Translations under genes and position numbers: made by a program
Origin: Ostreibacterium oceani
GTDB lineage: Bacteria; Pseudomonadota; Gammaproteobacteria; Cardiobacteriales; Ostreibacteriaceae
NCBI RefSeq assembly: GCF_009362845.1
Contig: NZ_WHNW01000003.1
Span: 1-64,000 of the forward strand
DNA length: 64,000 nucleotides
Direction: 5' to 3'
In this document: positions 51,096-60,533 of the stretch, piece after piece
Numbering within the stretch: the stretch's first letter is position 1
How the letters are laid out: each line of letters opens with the position of its first letter
Notes under the pieces: generated by a model
What the model was told of the DNA's origin: nothing
The model's input: the letters and a program-made list of their open reading frames with translations, nothing else
Databases searched by the model: none

Positions 51096-52103
51096 CTAGT
51101 TTGTTAGTAAGGTTTCACACGCGGTAGGGAGCTGTTTGGGTGCTTTTTTGCGTGTTGGTTTGGGGCTCGGTTTGATTTTGCCTGTGACAATGTCGCTTTG
51201 TTCATTGACCCAATTGACTAAATCATCATCGCAGCCATCACCAGCAGGGATTGGTGCCTGAGACTCACAGCTGGCTACGTGAGCAGGGCATGCCAACCGC
51301 ACATGAAAATGTGAATCATGACCCCACCATGGACGTAATTTTTGTAGCCAGCGGGTATCTGTTTCTTGTTGGCAAAGCGCCAGTTTAATAACGGGATTGA
51401 CAAAGATGCGCTCAACGCGATCATACGTTGCCGAAAAATAAAGGGCATCACGCATTGCGGGTGTTAACCCACCAGCAATCACTGTGCCAGCGGCTTTGTC
51501 AACAATAGAGCGCATGTCACGATTGGGGTGAGCGGGTTCATCGGGGAAGACACTTTGCAACCAAATATCGACATCCAGCCCCGTTTGGTGGCTGCTATGT
51601 CCATAGTTCATTGGGCCGCCACGCACTTGAGATAAATCGCCAATCAACAGGCGTTGCTCGTGCTTTGCGTCCATGAACACTCCAGCTTGCTCAACAAAAC
51701 GGATTAATTCAGGCTGCCCATAATAGCGATTGCGGTGTCGTCGCATGCTTTGATAGCCTGTGCCCGTTTCAGGCAAGACACTTGCGCCTTGCATACAGCC
51801 ATTGGCATAGCTGCCAATCGGCTCGGAAGGCCCCAGTGCAGGGCTAGATAAGACGCTCCAAGCATTGTCTGGTTTGTTTTCTGGCTGGTAGGTATGGCTA
51901 ATGGCGAGGGCATTTGTTTGGTTGCTCGATTGTACCGACTGTGCCGATTGTGCCTTAACCCAAGCGCTGTCAAAGGCACTGATGGAAACAACCAGTATCA
52001 TTGCGGGCAATAATTGCCGCCATTTGCCTTTGGCTGTGACTTTGGTTGTGCGTTTCATTGCTGCGTGTTTTATCATGCGACGTTTGAATGGTGTGTTAAG
52101 CAA
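51096..52103 (-). CDS. mepA: Penicillin-insensitive murein endopeptidase
   Basis: MepA is a LAS-family zinc peptidase that cuts D-Ala-DAP cross-links in peptidoglycan. The 335-residue product has a signal segment near 27-52 (the ATG at 52059 may be the true start), then GPSEPIGSYANGCMQGA (about 91), the metal-binding GPMNYGHSSHQTGLDVDIWL (about 162-181) with His and Asp, and HDSHFHVRLACP (about 266-277) with the catalytic and metal His. Cys residues match the family's disulfides. It is a single gene. Confidence 0.92.
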   Translation of the reverse strand: MLNTPFKRRMIKHAAMKRTTKVTAKGKWRQLLPAMILVVSISAFDSAWVKAQSAQSVQSSNQTNALAISHTYQPENKPDNAWSVLSSPALGPSEPIGSYANGCMQGASVLPETGTGYQSMRRHRNRYYGQPELIRFVEQAGVFMDAKHEQRLLIGDLSQVRGGPMNYGHSSHQTGLDVDIWLQSVFPDEPAHPNRDMRSIVDKAAGTVIAGGLTPAMRDALYFSATYDRVERIFVNPVIKLALCQQETDTRWLQKLRPWWGHDSHFHVRLACPAHVASCESQAPIPAGDGCDDDLVNWVNEQSDIVTGKIKPSPKPTRKKAPKQLPTACETLLTN

Positions 52104-52161
52104 TCCGCTAAGGCGAAAAGCATCGGCGTTAGTTCGACATTAGCGGCGTATTTGCAAGGAC

Positions 52162-53229
52162 TTACGCGCGTTTCCAGTACTGCTTGAGCAATTGGTCTGC
52201 ATTTTTTAGCATGGATTCGGTGGTTTCCCAACTCACGCAGCCATCGGTTACCGACACGCCGTATTCAAGCTGTGACAAATCAGCAGGGATTTTTTGATTG
52301 CCTTCTTTGAGGTGTGATTCAATCATTAGCCCCAAAATTGAGGTGTTACCTTCGGTGATTTGGTGAATGCAATTTTCCATGACCAGTGGTTGTAGCATCG
52401 GGTTTTTGTTTGAGTTGGCGTGTGCGCAATCGATAACGATGCTTTGTGGTAACTCGGCCTTAGCTAGGGCTTGTTCGGTTAATTTAACACTAACGCTGTC
52501 GTAGTTTGGGCCATTACGTCCACCACGCAGCACGACGTGTGAGTAAGGGTTTCCTGTGGAATGGGTAATTGCGTTTTTTCCCTCAAAATCAATACCTAAA
52601 AAGCTGTGCGGCAAAGACGCCGACTGGATGGCGTTAATACACGTATCCAAGTTACCATCGGTGCCGTTTTTAAAGCCCACCGGGGTAGAGAGGCCTGACG
52701 ACATTTCACGGTGTGTTTGTGATTCAGACGTTCTTGCGCCAATCGCGGTCCAGCTAATTAAGTCACCGATAAATTGCGGAGTAACTGGGTCTAGCGCTTC
52801 GGTGGCGGTTGGGATGCCCATTTCGGCTAAATCAAGTAGTAATTTTCTAGCGACATGTAGTCCTTTGTTAATGTTGAATGAATCATTGAGGTCAGGGTCG
52901 TTAATTAGGCCTTTCCAGCCCACGGTTGTTCGTGGTTTTTCAAAATAAACGCGCATAACGACATAAATCGTATCAGAGACTTCAGCGGCGAGTGCTTTGA
53001 TTTTTTTGGCATAATCCATCGCGCAATCAACATCGTGGATAGAGCAAGGGCCCGCGACGACAAAAATTCGCTGGTCTTTGCCATCTAGTATGTCTTGAAT
53101 AGCTTGGCGGCCGGCGAGGACAGTTTTGCTGGCAGCAGGCGTGACGGGAATAGCTTCGCAGAGTGCACGCGGGCTGATTAATTCATCTTGGGACACGATA
53201 TGTACATTACGTAAAGTTGATTTTTCCAT
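52162..53229 (-). CDS. aroG: 3-deoxy-7-phosphoheptulonate synthase, class I
   Basis: The enzyme joins phosphoenolpyruvate and erythrose 4-phosphate, the first step to aromatic amino acids. The 355-residue product shows VVAGPCSIHD (about 58), MRVYFEKPRTTVGWKGLIND (about 92-111), GARTSESQTHREMSSGLSTPVG FKNGTDG split over about 168-196, and VIDCAHANSNK (about 267). It belongs to the feedback-controlled AroF/G/H group; which amino acid inhibits it cannot be told by eye, and the symbol aroG stands for the group. Confidence 0.93.
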   Translation of the reverse strand: MEKSTLRNVHIVSQDELISPRALCEAIPVTPAASKTVLAGRQAIQDILDGKDQRIFVVAGPCSIHDVDCAMDYAKKIKALAAEVSDTIYVVMRVYFEKPRTTVGWKGLINDPDLNDSFNINKGLHVARKLLLDLAEMGIPTATEALDPVTPQFIGDLISWTAIGARTSESQTHREMSSGLSTPVGFKNGTDGNLDTCINAIQSASLPHSFLGIDFEGKNAITHSTGNPYSHVVLRGGRNGPNYDSVSVKLTEQALAKAELPQSIVIDCAHANSNKNPMLQPLVMENCIHQITEGNTSILGLMIESHLKEGNQKIPADLSQLEYGVSVTDGCVSWETTESMLKNADQLLKQYWKRA

Positions 53230-53371
53230 TTGTGGTACCTTGCTAATAAAAATTGGGCTAACTAATCCTACATAGTACGTTCTTGGACGTAAAAAGCAAG
53301 TGTTGTCTAGTAGGTATGGCGGATTTTATCACGTGAGGCGTTATTTTTGTGTAATTCTTGATAAAATCTAT

Positions 53372-53400
53372 TTGACAAAGTGCAGGGGACATCATATTAT
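53372..53400 (+). promoter_or_regulatory. Promoter of tRNA-Leu
   Basis: A perfect TTGACA (53372-53377), a 17-bp spacer and TATTAT (53395-53400, five of six). The predicted start lies about 15 bp before the tRNA. Confidence 0.85.
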
Positions 53401-53422
53401 GCCACTCTTCATTTAGCAACCC

Positions 53423-53509
53423 GCCCGGGTGGCGAAATTGGTAGACGCAAGGGATTTAAAATCCCTCGGTGGCAACACCGTGCCGGTTCGAGTCCGGCCC
53501 TGGGCACCA
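53423..53509 (+). tRNA. tRNA-Leu (anticodon TAA)
   Basis: A complete 87-nt class II tRNA with encoded CCA. Acceptor GCCCGGG pairs with CCTGGGC with one wobble; the anticodon stem AGGGA/TCCCT encloses TTTAAAA with TAA at 53457-53459. The long variable arm (TCGGTGGCAACACCG) marks a leucine tRNA. Confidence 0.97.
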
Positions 53510-53813
53510 TCAAGATGTTTCAATACCCCTCAGTTATAGCAATCAACATCCTTCAAATTTGTTTCTTTATTTTTTTAAATTAATCAGTCTGTTGATGGTT
53601 TTTTGCTCGTGCGGCACGCACTTATCAGTAAAAGCCCTATCGGTAAAGCCCTATCGGCGCGATTGATTTTTTTCACTGGACGAATTGACGTATCCTCGTT
53701 ATGCTGATTAGACGAGTTAAAAATAGTTCGCAGTTCGCGCATCACGAAGATATAAAGTCACGCAACACAAAGTCACGCAACACAAAATCACGCAACACAA
53801 AAAAGGAGAAACC
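53510..53813. other. Intergenic stretch before dps
   Basis: No gene is visible. A 15-bp repeat (GTCACGCAACACAAA, three units at 53757-53801) lies directly before the dps ribosome site. AATTGACG near 53682 could be part of a -35 box for dps. No clear terminator for the tRNA is seen. Confidence 0.45.
53757..53801. repeat. 15-bp tandem repeat in the dps leader
   Basis: Three 15-bp units, the first two identical and the third with one change, placed just before the AAGGAG of dps. Copy number would alter the 5' leader length of the dps message. Confidence 0.9.
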
Positions 53814-54281
53814 ATGAAAGTCGATATCGGCATTAATGAACAAGACAGACAAACCATTGCAGGCGGTCTATCCAAACTATTAGCAGATAGTTATACGCTG
53901 TACCTCATGACGCACAACTTTCACTGGAACGTAACGGGACCACAGTTTCGTGAGCTGCATTTGATGTTTGAGGAGCATTATACTGAGCTTGCCACTGCCG
54001 TGGACGATATTGCAGAGCGCATTCGTACCTTAGGCGTGTTTGCACCAGGGACTTATCAGACCTTTCAACAACTGACGCAGATTGAATCGGTTGAAGGGGT
54101 GCCTAGCGCCCCAGAAATGATAAAGCACTTAACGGTTGCCCACGAACAAGTCATCAAAACCTGTCGTGCAGCATTAATCCCTGCTCAACAAGCTGGTGAT
54201 GAGTCTAGTGTGTCGTTGATTTCTGATCGGATGGTTATCCATGAGAAAACAGCGTGGATGTTACGCGCGATGGCCGCCTAA
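53814..54281 (+). CDS. dps: DNA protection during starvation protein Dps
   Basis: Dps forms twelve-subunit shells that oxidise and store iron and shield DNA. The 155-residue product has the ferroxidase motif [20 protein letters not shown] (about residues 36-55) and the next metal residues in [20 protein letters not shown] (about 57-76). AAGGAG precedes the ATG. No lysine-rich N-terminal tail, so DNA binding may be weak. Confidence 0.95.
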   Translation: MKVDIGINEQDRQTIAGGLSKLLADSYTLYLMTHNFHWNVTGPQFRELHLMFEEHYTELATAVDDIAERIRTLGVFAPGTYQTFQQLTQIESVEGVPSAPEMIKHLTVAHEQVIKTCRAALIPAQQAGDESSVSLISDRMVIHEKTAWMLRAMAA

Positions 54282-54376
54282 ATCATCTGATTGTCCTTTG
54301 ATTGCCTGTCTGATTAATCCTGAATCCTGATTAGCCTGAATCCTAATTAGCGTGGCAAAGATTTGTTAGGGGTTTG

Positions 54377-55096
54377 TTAGCGGTGGGTCGCTTTTGTTGG
54401 TTGGGGGTTGTTTTTGGTGTGGCTTTTTATGCGCGGCTTAGCGCGAAGGCTGGCATTAATACGCGCGTTAATTTTTTGTTGTATCGCCAACAGCAAACCA
54501 AACAGAATAAATGCCCCTGCGGGCATTCCCGCCAGTACCAATAGCTGAGGCGAAGTGATGTAGACCGTTAAATCACCTATCCAGTTACTTAGCCAGCCGC
54601 CCAGTATATTGTTAAAACCTGAGAAAAGCGTGCCCTTGACCAGTATTTCACGCACAGCTCCCAGTACCAGCAAAACCCAAGTAAATCCAATGCCCATCAT
54701 TAATGCATCAAGGCAAGCATGACGCCATGATACTTTAGAAAATACCATTTCTGCCCGACCGATAATTAAGCAGTTGGTGACGATTAGTGGAATAAAAATA
54801 CCCAACTCAATGTATAAATCATAGGCAATGACTTGTAGCAGTAATTCGGATAGTGTTACCGTGCTGGCAATGATTAGCATGAAAATGGGCAGTCGCACCA
54901 CGTGGTCAATCCATTGCTTGACACTGGCGACAATCAGCGCGGTGATAACCAAGACAAATATCGTCATTATCCCCATAACGAGGGCATTAACGACGCTGGT
55001 GCTCGTGGCTAACAAGGGGCACAGCCCAAGTAGCTGAATCATTGCTGGGTTATTTTTCCATAATCCAGTGTGCGGTTGCGGTGTGCTATTCATCAT
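54377..55096 (-). CDS. rnfE: Electron transport complex subunit RnfE
   Basis: RnfE is one of the membrane subunits of the Rnf complex, which couples electron transfer between NADH and ferredoxin to ion movement; as Rsx it reduces SoxR. The 239-residue product has six membrane segments and the family stretch WKNNPAMIQLLGLCPLLATS (about 13-32) with the conserved Cys, and LGIFIPLIVTNCLIIGRAE (about 95-113). The last gene of rnfABCDGE. Confidence 0.94.
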   Translation of the reverse strand: MMNSTPQPHTGLWKNNPAMIQLLGLCPLLATSTSVVNALVMGIMTIFVLVITALIVASVKQWIDHVVRLPIFMLIIASTVTLSELLLQVIAYDLYIELGIFIPLIVTNCLIIGRAEMVFSKVSWRHACLDALMMGIGFTWVLLVLGAVREILVKGTLFSGFNNILGGWLSNWIGDLTVYITSPQLLVLAGMPAGAFILFGLLLAIQQKINARINASLRAKPRIKSHTKNNPQPTKATHR

Positions 55097-55138
55097 GGTT
55101 CATTATGGTTCATCATGGTTGATAATGGTGTCTATCGG

Positions 55139-55804
55139 TTAGTGTGTATTGTCGCTGAGTGTTAATTGTTGCTGATTGTACTTTGGTCCTTGTCTTTTGG
55201 TGCAGTCTGGCGTGGGCAAAGGGTGCTGGTTGAGGGTTTTAATCGTTTGCTGCATGACGTGACTAATCGCGTGTGATGTGATGGTAGCGCCTGTGATAGC
55301 ATCAATCCGGCCGCCTTTATGGCGTAATGCAACGTGCGTGCTCGGTGTGGTTATTTTTCCCGCAAACTGTTGCAACCAATCAGATTTGTCGACATCAATC
55401 TGGTCACCCAAGCCGGGTGTTTCTTGGTGAAATAACGGGCGAATTTGCGTGATGGATTGGCTTTGATGGTTAATGGCAACAAGTAATTCAATACGACCGT
55501 TATAGGCTTTTTCTGTCGCGATTTCAAGTAGGGTAAACGCAATACCTGCCTCGGTACAGGCATGGTAAGTGATAAAATCGGGGGTTTGCTGTCGGCTCAG
55601 CAAAATATCGTCATAGCGGCCTGCTGGCAGTAGCTGGACTAATTGTTGTGATAAATAGCGTTGTCGACTCTCTTCGATGCGGGATTGGCTGAGTTGGTAG
55701 GCAAGGAAAACGCCGCCCAAGCTAACCGTTGTTATTATGACAAGGCGCAATAAAATGCGGCTTGCGCTGTTTGCCCTAGGGGTTGTTGGTTGATTGTTTT
55801 GCAT
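55139..55804 (-). CDS. rnfG: Electron transport complex subunit RnfG
   Basis: RnfG is anchored by one N-terminal helix (about 16-38) and carries FMN bound by a phosphoester to Thr. The attachment motif TGATITSHAI is seen at about residues 174-183. The product has 221 residues, a normal length. It overlaps the end of rnfD by 29 bp, so translation is coupled. Confidence 0.93.
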   Translation of the reverse strand: MQNNQPTTPRANSASRILLRLVIITTVSLGGVFLAYQLSQSRIEESRQRYLSQQLVQLLPAGRYDDILLSRQQTPDFITYHACTEAGIAFTLLEIATEKAYNGRIELLVAINHQSQSITQIRPLFHQETPGLGDQIDVDKSDWLQQFAGKITTPSTHVALRHKGGRIDAITGATITSHAISHVMQQTIKTLNQHPLPTPDCTKRQGPKYNQQQLTLSDNTH

Positions 55805-56960
55805 AAATGGGTTTGGTGTATTCGTCGATCAGTGGCACGCACAGGTTGCCAAATAAAATAGCAAAAGCAAAACCATCAGGTAGATTACTGTAGTTGCGGA
55901 TTAACACGGCAACGGTCGCGACAATGATGGCATAAATGAAACGACCTTGGCGGCTAGTCGCTGCAGTCGTTGGGTCGGTGATGATAAAACAAGCGGTGAA
56001 AATTAATGAGCCATGAAAGAAGTGTGTCGATAAGCTAAGCCGCGTTTGGGTGCTGTTGTCTGTCGGAGAACCTATTGAATTTCCTATTGAATTTACTACT
56101 GAAGTGTCTATTGAAGTGCCAGTTGACAGCAACCAAAGTAACCAAAGCAACCCGACAAAGACAACCATTAAGGTGATACTAAGTCGCCAATCGGCAATTT
56201 GGCGATACCATAAGTAAATACCGCCAATTAGCCAAGCGGCAGCCATGGCGATGGCATGAGTAGCCGGTATGTGAATGCCTGTGTTAGTTGCATGGGTTAG
56301 CATTAGGCTATCGGCCTTGTACGCGCCTAACACGGTGGCGCCTGCAATCGTATCAGGGGCATTGGATGTTGTGAAAATATGGCGTAGGCTGTCGCTGATT
56401 GATAGCGGGTAAGCTGAAGCGGTTGATATCATGGCATTAAAATCAAGTGGATTAGTGCCAGTCAGTGTGCCAGTCAGTGTGCCGCTGAGAGGCCATAAAG
56501 CGATAGCCTGTGGAAAGCTGAGTGCCACCACGCAAAAGCCCAGCATAGCAGGGTTAAAGATATTCATCCCAACGCCACCAAAGACGTGTTTGCCAATGAC
56601 AATAGCAAAACAAACGCCCACCACTACCACATACCAAGGTGCAATCGCAGGCAGCGCGAGTGCCAATAAAACCGCACTGAGAAGACCTGTTTGCCATTCT
56701 AGCGCGTTTAATGGTCTGGCACGGCATTTTGCCATGCTCCATTCACAAACGGTTGCGGTACAAAGCGCAAGGAGTAGTTGGATGATGACACAAAAACCCA
56801 GCAAATACCATTGCAACATGATGCCTGGGAGCAAGGCAATCAAGACGTGCTGCATCATTTGGGTCGCGCTGAGCCTATTTTGCTTAACGCGCGGAAAATG
56901 AACACGGGGTTGTTGCTGAGATTTACCGTTTGATTGCCTGTAGGGTTTTCTGTGCGTCAT
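55776..56960 (-). CDS. rnfD: Electron transport complex subunit RnfD
   Basis: A 394-residue membrane subunit of the NqrB/RnfD family with about nine segments and YGGLG-like GGVGMNIFNPAMLGF (about 127-141) and ILFGNLCVPLIDEYTKP near the end. In relatives FMN is bound to Thr within an SxAT motif. The aligned place reads ISTASAYPLSI (about 179-189), with Ser where Thr is expected. An insert rich in Ser, Thr and Asn (about 279-307) and a doubled LTGT stretch (about 162-170) come from short repeats. Otherwise intact. Confidence 0.92.
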   Translation of the reverse strand: MTHRKPYRQSNGKSQQQPRVHFPRVKQNRLSATQMMQHVLIALLPGIMLQWYLLGFCVIIQLLLALCTATVCEWSMAKCRARPLNALEWQTGLLSAVLLALALPAIAPWYVVVVGVCFAIVIGKHVFGGVGMNIFNPAMLGFCVVALSFPQAIALWPLSGTLTGTLTGTNPLDFNAMISTASAYPLSISDSLRHIFTTSNAPDTIAGATVLGAYKADSLMLTHATNTGIHIPATHAIAMAAAWLIGGIYLWYRQIADWRLSITLMVVFVGLLWLLWLLSTGTSIDTSVVNSIGNSIGSPTDNSTQTRLSLSTHFFHGSLIFTACFIITDPTTAATSRQGRFIYAIIVATVAVLIRNYSNLPDGFAFAILFGNLCVPLIDEYTKPIYAKQSTNNP

Positions 56961-58969
56961 GTCGACTCGTCACCCTGCGTTTTGGCATCATCAGCGTCGG
57001 TTTGAGAGGGTTGTTTGTGTTTTGGGTCATGTGCCGCTTGTTGGTTTTTTCTTGTCTGCGTGCGTTGTAGTGCCTCTGCGATGAGGGTTTGATAAGGGTG
57101 ATAAGGGTTATCTGTGTTTGCGGTCATGCTATCTGATGAGTTATCTGCTAAGTTTTCTGCTAAGTTTTCTGCTGTAGCGCTAGGCGTGGTTGTTTGTTGG
57201 GGGTGTTGTTGTTTTTTGGCTTGTGATTTTTCTTGTAATCTCGCTTGTGATCTCGCTATAGCGCCAGCAATCAAGTCAGCGGTTTGGGCTTGATTGAGAC
57301 TAGACTGTGTATTTGGCTGTGTCTTGGTTTCTGTGTTAGGGGTTGTGTTAGATTGATCGTCAGCATGGATAGTAAGTTGTTTGGCGAGTTGTTTGGTGAG
57401 TTTTTCCTCGCGTTCGGCGGCTTGCTTTTCTAGTCGTGTTAATCGTGCTTCATGGCGTATTTTTGCCTGTTCGGCAAGCGCCTTTTCAGCGGTGTTTAAA
57501 CGATGGACGGCTTTGGCGTCTTGAATGATTTCTACCAATGGAATATCGCTAGGGCAGACATAACTGCAAAGCCCACATTCAATGCAATCAGTCAGTCGAT
57601 ACGCGAGGGCTTTTTCAGGGGCGCTTTTGGCGTAGTATTGTAATTGTTGGGGTAATAGATTCACAGGGCAGACATCCGCGCAGACACCACAGCGAATACA
57701 ACGTTGCGTTTGTGGTTGTTTAGGCATTGCCTCGATAAAAGCAAATATCCCCGTGGTTTCTTTTTTGATAGTGGTGCTGTCGTTGCAGTGTATAACGTCT
57801 CCCATCATGACGCCGCCTGATAAAACCACGGCGGTGTTTTTGGTCATGCCTACGTGCGTTGATAATGCGCTAAGCGGTGCACCAATCTTGCAGCGATAAA
57901 CGCCAGGCTGGGTGATGGCATCGCCGCCGAATGTCACCAGACGTTCGGTTAATGGACTGCCTAGTATCACCGCATCGTAAACGGATTTTGCTGTCGCCAC
58001 ATTGTGGCAGATAAAGCCAAAATGGTGGGCGCGAACGCCAACGGGCGTTTTTTTGCCGAGTAAGTATTCTGCGATTTGATAACGGCTGCCAATTGGGTAC
58101 AGTGCGGGTAGCGCTTCAATTTGCATGGGAATGACAGGTGGTGCTGGCGGCATGTTTGTCGTTGTTTTGTCTGTTGCTGCGGCCTTTGTCGCTGTCGTTT
58201 CTATTGTCGTTTCTATTGCCGTGTCTATTGCCGTGTCTATTGCAGCCTTCATTGTCGCTAGGGCTTGGTTTTTTTCGGCATTAACACCGATGAGGATTTG
58301 CTTTGCCTTGACGATGTGTCCGATGATTTGCGCACCAGTGATGATTTGTTCGGCATGACACTGCATTAGCGCCTCATCGCTGTGTAAATAGGGGTCAGAC
58401 TCAGCACCATTAATAATAAGCGTATCAATCGGTGTTGGCGTTTTGCTCAGGTTGAGTTTTTTTTCGGTGGCAAAGCCTGCACCACCCATTCCTGCGACGC
58501 CGCACTGTTGGATGCGTTGCAGTAAGTCACGCTCGTCCCATAACCAATAATCACGCATGGGGGGCAGGTTAGGCGCGTGTTGTGCTTTGTTATCGGCAAT
58601 AATGTCTAGTGCTTGGCAGCCGCCTTGCAACGGGTTGGCGGCGTTTTCTATCGGGATTTGGATAACCGTGCCTGAGGTGGGCGCATGTATGTACAGCCCG
58701 ATATCACTGACGGGTCTTGCAATGACGGCACCAGCTAACACATAATCTCCGTGATTGACCGTGGGAATGGCCAGTTCGCCGTTGCGTTGGCGCAACGAGA
58801 GTCGATAACGACCATCAATCGGTGGTGATTGTATGGGTAACGTTGGAAATGCATCAGATGTGCCATGCGCACTGATGTTAAGCCCTTTGGGTTGGCGTTT
58901 TGTTTGCGCTATCCACCAATCCTTTAGAGGCTTTACACTAGGCATTGTTGCCGTCCGTGTTGGTTTCAT
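56957..58969 (-). CDS. rnfC: Electron transport complex subunit RnfC
   Basis: RnfC takes electrons from NADH through FMN and two [4Fe-4S] clusters. The 670-residue product shows the flavin/NADH region GVAGMGGAGFATEKKLNLS (about 156-174) and the cluster motifs CIRCGVCADVCP (about 419) and CIECGLCSYVCP (about 458). A repeat-made insert (TAID/TAIE/TTIE units, about 240-260) and a long charged C-terminal extension, typical of the gammaproteobacterial form, are present. It overlaps rnfD by 4 bp and rnfB by 32 bp. Confidence 0.94.
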   Translation of the reverse strand: MKPTRTATMPSVKPLKDWWIAQTKRQPKGLNISAHGTSDAFPTLPIQSPPIDGRYRLSLRQRNGELAIPTVNHGDYVLAGAVIARPVSDIGLYIHAPTSGTVIQIPIENAANPLQGGCQALDIIADNKAQHAPNLPPMRDYWLWDERDLLQRIQQCGVAGMGGAGFATEKKLNLSKTPTPIDTLIINGAESDPYLHSDEALMQCHAEQIITGAQIIGHIVKAKQILIGVNAEKNQALATMKAAIDTAIDTAIETTIETTATKAAATDKTTTNMPPAPPVIPMQIEALPALYPIGSRYQIAEYLLGKKTPVGVRAHHFGFICHNVATAKSVYDAVILGSPLTERLVTFGGDAITQPGVYRCKIGAPLSALSTHVGMTKNTAVVLSGGVMMGDVIHCNDSTTIKKETTGIFAFIEAMPKQPQTQRCIRCGVCADVCPVNLLPQQLQYYAKSAPEKALAYRLTDCIECGLCSYVCPSDIPLVEIIQDAKAVHRLNTAEKALAEQAKIRHEARLTRLEKQAAEREEKLTKQLAKQLTIHADDQSNTTPNTETKTQPNTQSSLNQAQTADLIAGAIARSQARLQEKSQAKKQQHPQQTTTPSATAENLAENLADNSSDSMTANTDNPYHPYQTLIAEALQRTQTRKNQQAAHDPKHKQPSQTDADDAKTQGDEST
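58194..58253 (-). repeat. 12-bp tandem repeat in rnfC
   Basis: Five 12-bp units (GTCGTTTCTATT and GCCGTGTCTATT on the plus strand) encode Thr-Ala-Ile-Asp/Glu repeats within a loop of RnfC. Frame is kept. Confidence 0.9.
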
Positions 58970-59516
58970 TGTGACGTCGAATGGGGATGCCGTTAGTCAG
59001 CGCTATCTCGATATGCGTTTGGGTGGTTTTGGGCTTCATAATAATGCAATCAACAGGGCAGACGGGTAAACAAAGTTCGCAGCCAGTGCATTCGTCGGCA
59101 ATAATGGTGTGCATTTGTTTGGATGCCCCCAAAATGGCATCAACTGGACAAGCGTCAATACAGAGTGTGCAGCCGATGCAGTCCTGTTCAACGATTTCAG
59201 CTAATTCGGGGGCGGGTTTGACTGGGCCAAATGCTTCGTCAATTGGTAGGCTGTCGATATTGAGCAAAGCCGCTAGCGCATCAACGCCTGCTTGTCCCCC
59301 AGGTGGGCATTGGTTAATGGCGGCTTCGCCACGAACAATGGCTTCGGCGTAAGGGCGACATCCCGGGTAATGGCACTGCGCGCATTGTGTCTGTGGCAAT
59401 AGGGCGTTGACTTGTGCGACTAAACTATCTTCGCTAGTATGTAGACGGCGATGCAGGTAAACCATCAGCCCACCAAGGATTGCCACAATCAAGATAAAGT
59501 AAAATAGGCCTAGCAT
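58938..59516 (-). CDS. rnfB: Electron transport complex subunit RnfB
   Basis: RnfB is the ferredoxin-like subunit. The 192-residue product has a membrane helix (about 2-20), a four-Cys motif CAQCHYPGCRPYAEA..CPPGG (about 42-73) and two ferredoxin [4Fe-4S] motifs CIGCTLCIDACP (about 115) and CTGCELCLPVCP (about 145). Length is typical. rnfA lies 119 bp upstream. Confidence 0.95.
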   Translation of the reverse strand: MLGLFYFILIVAILGGLMVYLHRRLHTSEDSLVAQVNALLPQTQCAQCHYPGCRPYAEAIVRGEAAINQCPPGGQAGVDALAALLNIDSLPIDEAFGPVKPAPELAEIVEQDCIGCTLCIDACPVDAILGASKQMHTIIADECTGCELCLPVCPVDCIIMKPKTTQTHIEIALTNGIPIRRHNETNTDGNNA

Positions 59517-59635
59517 TAAAATCGTCTATTCTGTGAATATGTCATAACAATCAGGTTAATGGGTTAGTTAATGGATCAGGTTAATGGGTTGGGCGTGTTG
59601 GGTTTTGTTGCTTCTTATTTTTCGTTTTTCGCGTA

Positions 59636-60223
59636 TCACATGCCATGAAATCCCATAAATGCAATCGCCATAATGCCCGCGGTAATCATTGCAATGGGCG
59701 CACCAACAAAAGGCTGGGGAATGTCAGCTGCGAGTAAGCGTTCACGAATAGCGGCGAACAAAACCAGCACAAGACTAAACCCAACCGCACCCCCCAAACC
59801 AAACAAGGCCGCATCAAACAAGCTAGGTTGCTCGCGTGTGCTAATGAGCATGACACCTAAGACCGCACAGTTACTCGTAATGAGTGGTAAGTAAATGCCG
59901 AGAATACGGTGCAACAAAGGGGAAACATGGCGTATACCTATCTCTGTTAAGCCCACCAAAATGGCGACTATCGTAATATAGGTAATCGTGCGCAAATAAC
60001 CCAAATCATAGGGGATGAGCAAAAACGTATTGAGCATATAAGCGGCACTTGTGGATAACGTCAAAACAAACGCAGTGGCAATTCCCATGCCAACGGCTGT
60101 TTGCATTTTATTTGAAACACCTAAAAAAGGACACAGCCCCAAAAACTGCGTCAAAATGAGGTTTTGTATAAATATGGCGCTGATGAGTAAATACAAAGAG
60201 TCGGTGAACACGTCGTTAGCCAC
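59636..60223 (-). CDS. rnfA: Electron transport complex subunit RnfA
   Basis: RnfA, a 195-residue protein with six membrane segments, is paired with RnfE across the membrane. The family pattern NLILTQFLGLCPFLGVSNKM (about 21-40) with the conserved Cys, and YLPLITSNCAVLGVMLIS (about 111-128), are clear. These Cys pairs are thought to hold an Fe-S cluster between RnfA and RnfE. First gene of the operon. Confidence 0.95.
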   Translation of the reverse strand: MANDVFTDSLYLLISAIFIQNLILTQFLGLCPFLGVSNKMQTAVGMGIATAFVLTLSTSAAYMLNTFLLIPYDLGYLRTITYITIVAILVGLTEIGIRHVSPLLHRILGIYLPLITSNCAVLGVMLISTREQPSLFDAALFGLGGAVGFSLVLVLFAAIRERLLAADIPQPFVGAPIAMITAGIMAIAFMGFHGM

Positions 60224-60533
60224 GAGAATTAAATAGTGGCTTATTTTATCATAAAAAATGACTGAGAAATAATTGGAAAAGGGTTGTTAGACGATAATGC
60301 TCAGGCGAGTGACTTAGGTGAGCAATCTAGGCGAATGACCTAGGCGATAACCGCCGTGCTCAATCAATAATCACCAATCACCATAAAAAAATACCAATAA
60401 AACCCACCGATTAATTTTGCGGGTTTTATTGGTATTGGGTTGTTGCAGTCCATTGCAGTCCCCATTGTAGTCCATTGTTTTTAAAAATTAACAGCTTATG
60501 CCGCTAGCGTATTTGGCGATTTATCCCAATTAA
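60224..60533. other. Intergenic stretch upstream of rnfA
   Basis: Holds a perfect inverted repeat terminator (60390-60436) for the BCCT gene, short degenerate repeats around 60300-60350 (GGCGAATGACCTA type) and the rnfA promoter region. GATAAAATAAG on the minus strand near 60245 is a possible -10 area. No gene seen. Confidence 0.45.
60390..60436 (-). terminator. Terminator of the BCCT transporter gene
   Basis: AATACCAATAAAACCC (60390-60405) and GGGTTTTATTGGTATT (60421-60436) form a perfect 16-bp stem with a 15-nt loop; about 100 bp past the BCCT stop codon. Runs of A at 60385-60390 give T residues on the minus strand. Confidence 0.75.

Noticed and set aside
53380-53583. Protein-coding gene over tRNA-Leu
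   Set aside because: The frame covers the tRNA and its promoter; coincidence.
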